A stretch of DNA of 21,451 nt from an uncultured Candidatus Pelagibacter sp. GTDB taxonomy: Bacteria; Pseudomonadota; Alphaproteobacteria; Pelagibacterales; Pelagibacteraceae. This document shows, piece after piece, positions 1 to 7,557 of the stretch. The stretch spans positions 1 through 21,451 of the forward strand of contig CAJQSW010000010.1 of NCBI GenBank assembly GCA_905616455.1, given 5' to 3'. Made by a program: the position numbers and the translations under genes. The first letter of the stretch is position 1. Every line of letters starts with the position of its first letter. The notes beneath the pieces are model-generated. The model was not told the origin of the DNA and made no database searches. It saw only the letters and a program-made list of their open reading frames with translations.

Positions 1-325
1 GAGCAACTGTTTTATAAGAATACTCTGGTAACTTGCTAGAAATTTTTTCTTTATATATCTCTTCTCCTAACTCATTTGATTCAAATATTATTAAAAAAAC
101 TTTATATTTTTTTATTGAAGAAAAAATCCATTTAATACCAGATTTATCCTCTTGGTACTTTAGAACAGCACTTGAATGTCTGGCCATTTCTAAGTTAAGA
201 GCACACATTCTATCTGGCGATATATCAAATGGAAGTTTTGCTAGGTTTAATTTGCTAATTATATTTTTTTGTCTTTTTAGATCTTCAGCACTTAAATTAA
301 GTTTTTTAGTAACATTTGGAATCAT
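1..325 (-). CDS. Unrecognised protein, N-terminal part (cut by window edge)
   Basis: An open frame runs on the minus strand from an ATG at 325-323 to the window edge with no stop, giving 108 codons so far. The N-terminus begins MIPNVTKKLNLSAEDLKRQK. The visible part is lysine-rich and probably soluble. It has a charged N-terminal stretch, a hydrophobic patch KVFLIIFESNEL that could be a beta strand, and no signal peptide or membrane segment. I do not recognise the family. Codon use and AT bias resemble the neighbours. The plus-strand frame at 33-341 is treated as its shadow. The product may be much longer than what is seen here. Confidence 0.55.
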   Translation of the reverse strand, partial: MIPNVTKKLNLSAEDLKRQKNIISKLNLAKLPFDISPDRMCALNLEMARHSSAVLKYQEDKSGIKWIFSSIKKYKVFLIIFESNELGEEIYKEKISSKLPEYSYKTVA

Positions 326-454
326 GTTTAATCCAGTGTAAATAATTTTTCTTTGAGTTTGGTTAGTCTAAAATTCATAAATTAACTATACCTTAACTGA
401 TGACTTAATAGATACGGGAAATAAGCATGCAAATAATGGGTTTTTTAAGTCTAT

Positions 455-694
455 CTATATTAATTTTTCATCTTCATACACGCAACATTTCTCAGCAGGA
501 ATATAAAGGTTTACCTTTTCTGATGAAACTTCAGTTTCTCTATTTATTTTAGATTTAATTGTAAGGTTACCCATCTTAGCAGTTAATAGTTTATAATTTC
601 CAAGGTCTTCTACTTTTTTCACATCAACACTAATAACATTCTCTTTTTGATTTTCAGCTACCTTTATAAATTTGGATCTTATAATAAAGTTAAT
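455..694 (-). pseudogene. C-terminal TOBE-domain remnant of an ABC transporter ATPase
   Basis: Reading minus from an in-frame stop at 697-695 down to TAG at 457-455 gives about 79 codons without an upstream ATG. The only methionine is internal (ATG at 574-572). The translation includes KVEDLGNYKLLTAKMGNL, then VNLYIPAEKCCVYEDEKLI just before the stop. This is the pattern of the C-terminal TOBE segment of MalK/UgpC-type sugar and glycerol-phosphate ABC ATPases: an 'LG..KL.TAK.G' strand, then 'V.L..P.E.C..Y.D..L'. The whole nucleotide-binding domain (Walker A, signature, Walker B) is absent. Its place is taken by the adjacent dehydrogenase gene, whose stop codon overlaps this frame. I infer a decayed fragment left by deletion or replacement; expression is unlikely. 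Confidence 0.6.
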
Positions 695-1643
695 TTACTT
701 TATTTTTACAATTTCCAGTTTTAAGAAACTCATCAATATTATCTACTGCTAAATCACCCATAGCAGTTCTTGTCTGTTTTGTTGAGCTCCCAAGATGAGG
801 TAAAATAAAAGCACCCTTGTGTTTTAAATAACCAGAATTTAGGTTGGGTTCACCTTTATAAACATCTAATCCAACTGCATAAATCTTTCTTCTATCTAAT
901 GCATCCAACATAGCCTCATCATCAATCATATCTCCTCTTGCACTATTTGTAATTATTGCACCAGTTGGAAAATATTCTAAAGTTTCTTTATTGATTATAT
1001 TTATAGTCTCTTTTGTGGCTGGACAATTTATTGCTAAGACATCAGAGACAGAAAATAAGCTTTTAATATTTTCATGATAAATCGCACCTTCTTCAAGTTC
1101 TGGAGTTAATTTAGATCTATTGTGATAGTGAATTTCCATTCCAAATGGCCTAGAAAGTTTTGCTACTGCTCTACCAATCCTTCCCATGCCTAGAATTCCT
1201 AATCTTGCTCCTGTTAATTGTTTACCAATCAAAAAGTCTGCTGACCATTTCCAGTCACTATTTTTTGCATGCTCAATTCCCTCTGGGGCTCTTCTTGCGG
1301 CACCAAGTATTAATAGCATTGCAATCTCTGCTGTAGCATCTGTTAAAACATCAGGAGTGTTTGTAACTGCTATTCCTCTCTTTTTTGCAGCTTCTAAGTC
1401 TATATTTCCAAAGCCGACAGCGAAATTAGAAATTACCTTGATAGTATCTGGAAGTTTATTGATCGTATCTTCATCCATTTTTTCTGTTAGAGATGTCAAA
1501 ATTGCATCACAACCTTGGCATAATTCAATTAATTTTGACTGTGAATATAGTTCGTCATTAGCATTAATATTTGCATCAAAAATTTGTGAAGCTTTTTCCT
1601 CACTTGCTTTTAACAATCTTCTAGTAATTAGTATTTTTTTCAT
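690..1643 (-). CDS. D-isomer-specific 2-hydroxyacid dehydrogenase (glyoxylate/hydroxypyruvate reductase type)
   Basis: This is a cytosolic NAD(P)H-dependent reductase of the D-2-hydroxyacid dehydrogenase superfamily. The likely reaction is reduction of glyoxylate or hydroxypyruvate to glycolate or D-glycerate. The 317 residues match the usual length. The Rossmann fingerprint GMGRIG sits at 152-157. The second strand ends in HNRS (Arg176), which in this family favours NADP(H). The catalytic Arg236 (NSARG), Glu265 (YKGEP) and His283 (LPHLG) are all present. The N-terminal KILITRR is typical of the GyaR/GhrB branch. The ATG at 1643 is the natural start. The gene is divergent from the FAD-linked oxidase at 1695, with 51 bp between them. 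The exact substrate cannot be told from sequence. Confidence 0.88.
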   Translation of the reverse strand: MKKILITRRLLKASEEKASQIFDANINANDELYSQSKLIELCQGCDAILTSLTEKMDEDTINKLPDTIKVISNFAVGFGNIDLEAAKKRGIAVTNTPDVLTDATAEIAMLLILGAARRAPEGIEHAKNSDWKWSADFLIGKQLTGARLGILGMGRIGRAVAKLSRPFGMEIHYHNRSKLTPELEEGAIYHENIKSLFSVSDVLAINCPATKETINIINKETLEYFPTGAIITNSARGDMIDDEAMLDALDRRKIYAVGLDVYKGEPNLNSGYLKHKGAFILPHLGSSTKQTRTAMGDLAVDNIDEFLKTGNCKNKVN

Positions 1644-1653
1644 GTTTTAGACT

Positions 1654-1694
1654 ATTTTTTTTTGTTTTAAGATTGATATACTATTTAAAAAAAA
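1654..1694 (+). promoter_or_regulatory. Candidate promoter for the FAD-linked oxidase
   Basis: The 51-bp divergent gap contains a good -10 hexamer, TATACT, at 1677-1682. It lies about 12 bases before the ATG at 1695. The -35 region (1654-1659) is only T-rich and a poor match. A start site here would leave a leader of only a few bases, in keeping with the absence of a Shine-Dalgarno before this gene. The minus-strand promoter of the dehydrogenase must also lie in this gap but is not clear. Confidence 0.3.
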
Positions 1695-3071
1695 ATGGAA
1701 AACAACATATTACAAACTGAGCTTTCAAGTCTTTTAAAAGATAGATTTTCTGTATCAAAATCTACCAGAGCAAATTATGCTAGAGGTGAAGATGCTTATG
1801 AAGCAGTTTTATCTCAAGCTGTAGTTTTTCCAGAAACAAACGAAGAGGTCTCAAAAATATTATCATTGTGCAATAAGCATAAAATTCCTGTTGTTCCTTT
1901 TGGAACTGGAACATCTTTAGAGGGCAATGCTGTTGGAAATGAGAATGGTGTAACTTTATCTTTAGAAAAAATGAATAAAGTTTTAAGTGTTAACGCTGGA
2001 GATTTTGATTGCAGAGTTCAAGCTAATGTTACTAGAAAACAACTAAATGAACATTTAAGAGATGATGGTGTTTTTTTTCCAATTGATCCTGGTGCAGATG
2101 CTGCTTTAGGAGGAATGGCTTCAACTTCGGCTTCAGGTACGATGGCTGTTAAGTATGGAACAATGAGAACAGTTGTATCAGGTTTGACTGTAGTGCTACC
2201 AAGTGGTGAAATTGTTAAAACTGGAACTCGTACAAAAAAATCATCTGCAGGTTATAACTTAACAAATTTATTTATAGGTTCTGAAGGAACTTTAGGGGTT
2301 ATTACTGAAGTACATTTGAGACTATCACCAATACCTGAAAGTATAATGAGTGCTGTATGTCATTTTCCAGATCTTGAAACTGCAGTTTTAACATCTCAGG
2401 AAGTTATTCAATACGGTGTTCCAATCGCAAGAATCGAAATGTTAAATAAAGATCAAATGGAAATTTGTATTGAGTACTCAAAATTAGATAATATGGAAGC
2501 AAAGCCCACCCTCTTTTTTGAATTTCACGGTAGTGAAGAATCAAATAAAGAGGCAATTAAAATTGTAGAAGAATTATCAAAAAATAATAGTGGTAGCGAT
2601 TTTAAATGGGCTGAGTCACTTGAAGATAGAAATAAATTATGGCAAGCAAGACATGATGTTTACTGGTCCGTAAAAGCACAGGGCAAAAATGTTAAAATAT
2701 ATTCGACAGATGTTTGTGTGCCTGTTTCTAATTTAGTAGAATGTATTAATTTTGCTGAAACTGAAATTAAGAAATTTGGCCTTAAAGCCCCAATGGTTGG
2801 TCATGTTGGGGACGGAAACTTTCATGCAATTATAATGTATGACCCTGCAGTTAAGGGTTCTTATCAAAAAATTAGAGATTTTAGTGATAAACTTATTGAT
2901 AAAACTTTAGAGCTAGAAGGCACAATTACTGGTGAACACGGTATTGGTCTTCAAAAAAAGGCTTATCTACTTAAAGAACACCCAGACAACCTACCTTTAA
3001 TGAAATCAATTAAAAGAAGTCTTGATCCTAATAACATTATGAATCCAGGTAAAATTTTTGATCTTAACTAA
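1695..3071 (+). CDS. FAD-linked oxidase, D-lactate dehydrogenase (cytochrome) / GlcD family
   Basis: This is a flavoprotein of the VAO/PCMH fold that oxidises a D-2-hydroxyacid, probably D-lactate or glycolate, to the 2-oxoacid and passes electrons to the respiratory chain. FAD-binding segments are visible at about 68-80 (PFGTGTSLEGNAV), 131-155 (DPGADAALGGMASTSASGTM) and 193-205 (FIGSEGTLGVITE). The C-terminal cap carries the metal/substrate motif GHVGDGNFH (His370, His377) and GEHGIG (Glu414, His415). The 458 residues suit a standalone D-lactate dehydrogenase. GlcE and GlcF partners are absent nearby, which argues for Dld over the three-subunit glycolate oxidase, though they could be elsewhere. 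It converges on the aminotransferase gene with only 7 bp between them. Confidence 0.87.
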   Translation: MENNILQTELSSLLKDRFSVSKSTRANYARGEDAYEAVLSQAVVFPETNEEVSKILSLCNKHKIPVVPFGTGTSLEGNAVGNENGVTLSLEKMNKVLSVNAGDFDCRVQANVTRKQLNEHLRDDGVFFPIDPGADAALGGMASTSASGTMAVKYGTMRTVVSGLTVVLPSGEIVKTGTRTKKSSAGYNLTNLFIGSEGTLGVITEVHLRLSPIPESIMSAVCHFPDLETAVLTSQEVIQYGVPIARIEMLNKDQMEICIEYSKLDNMEAKPTLFFEFHGSEESNKEAIKIVEELSKNNSGSDFKWAESLEDRNKLWQARHDVYWSVKAQGKNVKIYSTDVCVPVSNLVECINFAETEIKKFGLKAPMVGHVGDGNFHAIIMYDPAVKGSYQKIRDFSDKLIDKTLELEGTITGEHGIGLQKKAYLLKEHPDNLPLMKSIKRSLDPNNIMNPGKIFDLN

Positions 3072-3078
3072 AATAATT

Positions 3079-4242
3079 TTAGCCTAACATTTTCTTAAGA
3101 TTTTCTAATGCATTAAAAATATTATCTTGAGAACATGCAAAACTAAACCTTACATAGTCTTTACAAGTTTTACCAAAAGCTGTGCCCGGTACTATTGCAA
3201 CTCCAGCTTCATGCATTGCTTTTTTACAAAACTCTGATCCATCCATTCCTGTCCCTATTACTTTAGGAAATGCATAAAAAGCCCCCCCAGGTAAACTACA
3301 CTCTACACCTGGTAAATTATTTAAACCTTCATGAATTAGCTTTCTTCTTAAAGTAAACTCTTCCATCATTGCATTAATAGAATCATCTGGGCCATCTAAC
3401 GCAGCAATACCTGCAAACTGTGAAGCAGCATTCACACAGGAAACACTATTTATCAAAAGTTTATTAACATGTGGTACCATCTCTTTAGGCCAATAACTCC
3501 AGCCTAGCCTCCATCCAGTCATAGAATAAGCCTTACTCCATCCCTCTAATACAATTAGTCTTTCTCTTAATTCCGGATAGTTAAAAAATGAAGGCATTTC
3601 TTTATTATCAAAAATTTGTCTGCTGTAAATTTCGTCACTTAATATTGTTACATGTGGATGTTTTTTTAACCCCTCTGCTAATACATCAATATCAGCTTTT
3701 TCTACAAAACTTCCTGTTGGATTATTTGGGTTAATTAATATTAACAATCTTGTTTTATCTGTAATCAAAGATAAAATTTTTTCTGGGTTAAATTTTAGAT
3801 CCTTATCTTCTGTTAAATCATACGGTACTGCTGTTGAACCAGTATAATTAATCATAGACTCATAAATTGGAAATGCAGGAGTTGGATGAATTATCTCTGC
3901 ACCAGGTTCTCCAAAACACTGAATTGCATAACTCATTGTAGGTTTTCCACCAGGCATGATTAGAATTCTTTCAAAATCTACATCAACACTGTAACGTTTT
4001 TTAATCCATCTTGTTACAGACTGTCTACATTCTGGAATACCATTAGACATTACATACCCATGATGCCCATCATCTAGAGCTTTTTTTGCTGCTTCAACTA
4101 TATGTTTAGGTGTTTTAAAATCTGGTTGACCCAACCCCATGTGAATCATTGGGTTTCCCTGAGCTTCTAATTTTTTTGCTTCGGCCAATACAGTGAATGC
4201 TGACTCTGTTCCTAATCTTTCTAAGCTTTTTGCTAGTTTCAT
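3079..4242 (-). CDS. Pyridoxal-phosphate class I/II aminotransferase (aspartate aminotransferase-like)
   Basis: This is a cytosolic fold-type I PLP enzyme that transfers an amino group between an amino acid and a 2-oxoacid. The 387 residues match the AspB/AlaC group. Hallmarks are NPNNPTG (171-177, with the PLP-binding Asn174), LSDEIY (Asp203 and Tyr206), the Schiff-base Lys237 in GWSKAYSMTG, Arg245 in WRLGW, and a C-terminal YVRFSFA that should hold the carboxylate-binding arginine. The ATG at 4242 follows 85 bp of AT-rich spacer downstream of the second LldD gene, so it may be co-transcribed with it or have its own promoter. Sitting among 2-hydroxyacid oxidases, it may transaminate the 2-oxoacids they make. 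The true amino acid specificity is open. Confidence 0.87.
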   Translation of the reverse strand: MKLAKSLERLGTESAFTVLAEAKKLEAQGNPMIHMGLGQPDFKTPKHIVEAAKKALDDGHHGYVMSNGIPECRQSVTRWIKKRYSVDVDFERILIMPGGKPTMSYAIQCFGEPGAEIIHPTPAFPIYESMINYTGSTAVPYDLTEDKDLKFNPEKILSLITDKTRLLILINPNNPTGSFVEKADIDVLAEGLKKHPHVTILSDEIYSRQIFDNKEMPSFFNYPELRERLIVLEGWSKAYSMTGWRLGWSYWPKEMVPHVNKLLINSVSCVNAASQFAGIAALDGPDDSINAMMEEFTLRRKLIHEGLNNLPGVECSLPGGAFYAFPKVIGTGMDGSEFCKKAMHEAGVAIVPGTAFGKTCKDYVRFSFACSQDNIFNALENLKKMLG

Positions 4243-4327
4243 AATCTAATTCTATGATTTATTTTTTGATAAATAATTTATTTTAATTATATATATTTAT
4301 TAATAATAAAAATTATAAGGGTTAAAT

Positions 4328-5479
4328 TTACTTTCTATAAATTAATTTTGAACTATTTAATTCTTTCAGATTTTTACAGCCCATTAAAACCATATTTCTA
4401 TTAATTTCATCATGCATATTTTGTAATAAATGCTCAACTCCTTGTTGACCCCCTGCAGCCAAAGAGAATAGAAACATTTTTCCAAAACTACAGGCAGTGG
4501 CGCCTGCAGCCAAAGCTTTTAAAACATGGGTTCCTCTTCTTACTCCCCCATCCAAAATTATTTCTAGTTTATCTCCAACGGCCTCTCTAATAGCTGAAAC
4601 TTGATCAAAAGGTGATCTTGATCCATCTAACTGCCTTCCTCCATGATTTGAAACCATTATTGCTGTGCATCCAATATCTATAGCTTTTTTTGCATCTTCA
4701 ACTGACATCACACCCTTTAACGCAAAAGGTCCATTCCATTTTTTTACACAATATTCTGCATCTTTCCAACTCATAGCTGGGTCATACTGTTCATTAATAT
4801 ATTCAATGACTGATTTTGCAATATTGGTTCCTTTGTCTGTTTTATTCTTAACATTAGACATTTCAAATTTTCCATGAGTAAAATAATTAAATACCCATTG
4901 TGGATGAAGGGCAAAACTCATTAAACTTTGTAATGTAAGTTTCGGCGGAGTTGTGAAACCTGTTCTGTGATCTTTTTCTCTATTACCTGCAACCAATGTA
5001 TCAACTGTCAAACACATTCCATCAAATTTAGATATTCTGCATCTATCTATCAAATCATCAGTAATAGAATTATCTTTATGAATATAAAGTTGAAATAGTT
5101 TTGGACCATTTGAAATATTAGCAATTTCTTCAATACTATTATTTGCCATTGTTGACATACTATAAAAAGTTCCAAATTTTTCTGCAGCTCTTGCTGAAGC
5201 TTTGTCTCCATCATGATGATAAAGTCTTTGCATTGCTGTTGGTGAAAGAAAAATTGGCATATCAATTTTTTTTCCAAAAACAGTTGTTGATAAATCTGGC
5301 TTACCAACACTTGCAAGTATGTTTGGAATTAAATCACAGTCATTAAAGGATTCTGTATTTCTTCTTAAAGTTGACTCGTCATCTGCACCACCATCAATGT
5401 AATGAAAAATAGGTGCGGGTAATTTTTTTTTAGCTAATTTTCTAAAATCACTAAAATTATGGCAGTCTTTTAAATTCAC
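4328..5479 (-). CDS. lldD: FMN-dependent L-2-hydroxyacid (L-lactate) dehydrogenase, copy 2
   Basis: This is a TIM-barrel flavoenzyme of the LldD/glycolate oxidase family that oxidises L-lactate or a related L-2-hydroxyacid and donates electrons to the respiratory chain. All expected active-site residues are present: Tyr27 (FHYIDGG), Tyr132 (FQLYIHKD), Asp160, Lys255 (ALKGV), catalytic His279 and Arg282 (SNHGGRQLD), and the phosphate loop LDGGVRRG at 309-316. The start is GTG at 5479-5477, which shares one base with the TAG stop of copy 1 (TAGTG), so translation is probably coupled. The first 20 residues and 56 bases are identical to copy 1, while the rest has clearly diverged without any gap (both 383 residues). 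Substrate differences between the copies are likely but not readable here. Confidence 0.88.
   Translation of the reverse strand: MNLKDCHNFSDFRKLAKKKLPAPIFHYIDGGADDESTLRRNTESFNDCDLIPNILASVGKPDLSTTVFGKKIDMPIFLSPTAMQRLYHHDGDKASARAAEKFGTFYSMSTMANNSIEEIANISNGPKLFQLYIHKDNSITDDLIDRCRISKFDGMCLTVDTLVAGNREKDHRTGFTTPPKLTLQSLMSFALHPQWVFNYFTHGKFEMSNVKNKTDKGTNIAKSVIEYINEQYDPAMSWKDAEYCVKKWNGPFALKGVMSVEDAKKAIDIGCTAIMVSNHGGRQLDGSRSPFDQVSAIREAVGDKLEIILDGGVRRGTHVLKALAAGATACSFGKMFLFSLAAGGQQGVEHLLQNMHDEINRNMVLMGCKNLKELNSSKLIYRK
5423..5478. repeat. 56-bp perfect direct repeat, copy A (5' end of lldD copy 2)
   Basis: This stretch is identical to 6574-6629. It begins with nine T's (plus strand) and ends just before the third base of the start triplet. 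It encodes residues 1 to about 19 of the protein. Identity stops abruptly at both ends: the start codon reads GTG here and ATG in the other copy. Confidence 0.9.
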
Positions 5480-6630
5480 TATGTTCTAAATCTTAAATTA
5501 TTTCTGTTTAGGTCGCTAATTTTGGTACACCCCATTAATTTCATATCTCTTACTAATTCAGCCTTATACTTTTCAATAGCTCTCTCAACACCGGCTTGTC
5601 CCCCAGCAGCTAGAGCATATAGATAAAGTCTTCCTCCTGAGCATGCTTTTGCACCTAATGATAATGCTTTAAGCATGTGAGTTCCTCTCTGAAATCCACC
5701 TTCACAAATTACATCTAATTTATCTCCAACAGCATCAACAATTTCGGCAAGCTGATCAAAGGGTGCTCTAGATCCATCTAGTTGTCTTCCACCATGATTA
5801 GAAACCATTATTCCTGTGCATCCAATATCAACTGCACGCTTTGCATCCTCAACACTCATCACTCCCTTAAGTGCAAAATGACCACCCCATTGAGAACAAA
5901 GTTTTTCAGCATCCTTCCAATTCATAGATTGATCCAACATGGTAGAAAAGTAATTTCCTATTGAGGTATTGGTGTCTGTACCCTCTTTTACATAATCTTG
6001 AAGATGAGGTAATTCAAATTTACCTTTTGTTAAATAGTTTATTCCCCACATTGGTTTTGTTGCAAAACTAAAAAGACTTGAAAGTGTAAGCTTTGGAGGT
6101 GATGTAAATCCAGTTCTTAAATCTCTTTCACGATTTCCTCCAGTTATTGTATCTACTGTTAAAGCCATAACATCAAATTTAGCTGCTTTTGCTCTTTCTA
6201 AACAAGAATCATTTAAACCTCTATCTTTATGAAAGTAAAATTGAAACATCTTTGGAGTATCCACTAAAGAGGCTATTTCTTCGACACTTACAGTTGCAAG
6301 AGCTGAAACACCAAACATTGTATTAAATTTTTGTGCTGCTTTACCAACTGCTCTTTCTCCATCATAATGAAATAATCTTTGTAAAGCTGTTGGAGCAAGA
6401 TAAAAAGGTAGATCTAATTTTTTTCCAAAGATGGTTGTGGATAAATCAACATTTTCAACACCTCTTAAAACGTTTGGAACTAAATCAACATCATTAAATG
6501 AGCTTGTATTTCTATCATAAGTAGTTTCATCGTCTGCTGCACCATCGATATAGTGAAATATGGGTGAAGGAAGTTTTTTTTTAGCTAATTTTCTAAAATC
6601 ACTAAAATTATGGCAGTCTTTTAAATTCAT
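5479..6630 (-). CDS. lldD: FMN-dependent L-2-hydroxyacid (L-lactate) dehydrogenase, copy 1
   Basis: This is a paralogue of the gene at 4328, the same length and aligned residue for residue. Tyr27, Tyr132 (FQFYFHKD), Asp160, Lys255, His279 and Arg282 are kept, so it should be a working 2-hydroxyacid dehydrogenase. The FMN-phosphate loop differs: EGGFQRG at 310-316 replaces DGGVRRG, so the usual Asp310 is Glu and Arg314 is Gln. This suggests altered cofactor contacts or substrate choice. The ATG start is at 6630, preceded by a 57-bp gap after the PagL-like gene, so it could be read from the upstream ccm unit or from its own promoter. L-lactate is the most likely substrate; glycolate or mandelate-like acids cannot be excluded. 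Confidence 0.87.
   Translation of the reverse strand: MNLKDCHNFSDFRKLAKKKLPSPIFHYIDGAADDETTYDRNTSSFNDVDLVPNVLRGVENVDLSTTIFGKKLDLPFYLAPTALQRLFHYDGERAVGKAAQKFNTMFGVSALATVSVEEIASLVDTPKMFQFYFHKDRGLNDSCLERAKAAKFDVMALTVDTITGGNRERDLRTGFTSPPKLTLSSLFSFATKPMWGINYLTKGKFELPHLQDYVKEGTDTNTSIGNYFSTMLDQSMNWKDAEKLCSQWGGHFALKGVMSVEDAKRAVDIGCTGIMVSNHGGRQLDGSRAPFDQLAEIVDAVGDKLDVICEGGFQRGTHMLKALSLGAKACSGGRLYLYALAAGGQAGVERAIEKYKAELVRDMKLMGCTKISDLNRNNLRFRT
6574..6629. repeat. 56-bp perfect direct repeat, copy B (5' end of lldD copy 1)
   Basis: This is identical to 5423-5478, about 1.15 kb away. It covers the start of the upstream lldD gene. The flanking bases differ at once on either side. Confidence 0.9.
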
Positions 6631-6687
6631 TAGACTTTTTTAAAGCATTTAAGAGAATTAAACATATAACTATTTGTCCCAGTATTA

Positions 6688-7182
6688 TTAAAAATTTTTA
6701 GAAAATGAAATTTGTTGATTATCTACACCTGGGTTAATAGATCCCCAGTCATTATTTGAGATATGACTATAAGAATAGCCTATCTTAGAATCTTTAAATA
6801 TATCAAAGCTTAATTTTATTGCACTTTTAAATTCTAAGGCCATTCCTAAATCTTTACCCTTTCCCTCGTCATAAAAACCAGGTGTAAAGCTTGGAATAAT
6901 TTTTAAAGGTCCAAGATCATACTGCACTTGCACTCCTGTATATAAATATACTGAACTTTTATTTGTAATAAATCCACCAGTGATAGGGGAAAATTTCCCA
7001 ATAAATGTGTCTCTAAATAAGACTGGACTGTTATGCTCAAAACCATACAAGGTTGCCTTATCGTCACCTTCTTTATCAATGGTATCAAAAGTGCCTGCAT
7101 AAAAACTATATTCAGTATCACTTTGCACAGGCGTAAAAAAAATAAGTAATGGTAATAATAAGTATAGTTTTTTTAGTTTCAT
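6688..7182 (-). CDS. PagL-like lipid A deacylase family outer-membrane protein
   Basis: This 164-residue exported protein has a clear signal peptide (MKLKKLYLLLPLLIFFTPVQS, cleaved near residue 21) followed by alternating hydrophobic strands of an eight-stranded barrel type. The C-terminal part YSYSHISNNDWGSINPGV matches the PagL/acyloxyacyl hydrolase signature, with His140 and Ser142 in the spacing of the catalytic His-x-Ser pair. The third catalytic position, Glu in PagL, would fall on Asp154. The protein ends in Phe, as outer-membrane barrels usually do. If active it would remove the 3-O acyl chain of lipid A. It begins 6 bp after ccmH and so is probably the last gene of the ccm operon, though I see no functional link to cytochrome assembly. 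Confidence 0.7.
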   Translation of the reverse strand: MKLKKLYLLLPLLIFFTPVQSDTEYSFYAGTFDTIDKEGDDKATLYGFEHNSPVLFRDTFIGKFSPITGGFITNKSSVYLYTGVQVQYDLGPLKIIPSFTPGFYDEGKGKDLGMALEFKSAIKLSFDIFKDSKIGYSYSHISNNDWGSINPGVDNQQISFSKNF

Positions 7183-7188
7183 AAATAA

Positions 7189-7557
7189 TTAATTCGTAAA
7201 TTTTAATTTCTTACTCATTATTGCACCACCTAATAGAAATAACAACAAGGGTAATAGCCATAAAATATAGGTCTTTTTATTTAATATAGGATCATAAATT
7301 ACCCAATCACCATACTTTTCTCTTAAAAATTCATATATTAGTTCTTCTTTTAATCCTTCATTGATTTTTCTATCAACAATTAACTTAATGCTAGAAGCAA
7401 ATTCTGATTCTGAATCATAGACAGATTGTCCTTGGCAAATTAAACAGCGAATATTTTTTAAAATTTTATTTTTTAATTCATCATTTTTTTCATTAGATTT
7501 TGATTGAGAAAAACCTGTGAATAAAAACAAAATCATAAATATTCTTAAAATTTTCAT
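7189..7557 (-). CDS. ccmH: Cytochrome c maturation protein CcmH (CycL)
   Basis: This is a periplasm-facing thiol oxidoreductase that reduces apocytochrome c before heme attachment, acting with CcmG and CcmF. It has an N-terminal signal/anchor (residues 1-20), then the hallmark IRCLICQGQSVYDS with the redox pair Cys38 and Cys41. The C-terminal transmembrane helix is at about 98-113. At 122 residues it is the short CcmH form, without the TPR domain of E. coli CcmH; no CcmI is seen nearby. Its ATG overlaps the ccmG stop by four bases (ATGA at 7557-7554), indicating translational coupling. Confidence 0.94.
   Translation of the reverse strand: MKILRIFMILFLFTGFSQSKSNEKNDELKNKILKNIRCLICQGQSVYDSESEFASSIKLIVDRKINEGLKEELIYEFLREKYGDWVIYDPILNKKTYILWLLPLLLFLLGGAIMSKKLKFTN

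Noticed and set aside
33..341. 102-codon plus-strand frame at the left edge
   Set aside because: It lies opposite an open minus-strand frame that runs to the edge with a more protein-like composition; the plus translation is hydrophobic and shows no family pattern.
326..454. Possible tRNA or regulatory RNA in the left gap
   Set aside because: No cloverleaf arms, no CCA-adjacent acceptor and no convincing stem were found.
427..537. Short plus-strand frame beginning at ATG 427
   Set aside because: It is antisense to the TOBE remnant and has no recognisable features.
1186..1650. 154-codon plus-strand frame
   Set aside because: It is a shadow of the D-2-hydroxyacid dehydrogenase, whose motifs are complete on the minus strand.
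4243..4327. AT-rich spacer as terminator or promoter
   Set aside because: Several AT-only palindromes occur but none is distinctive; no -35/-10 pair stands out.
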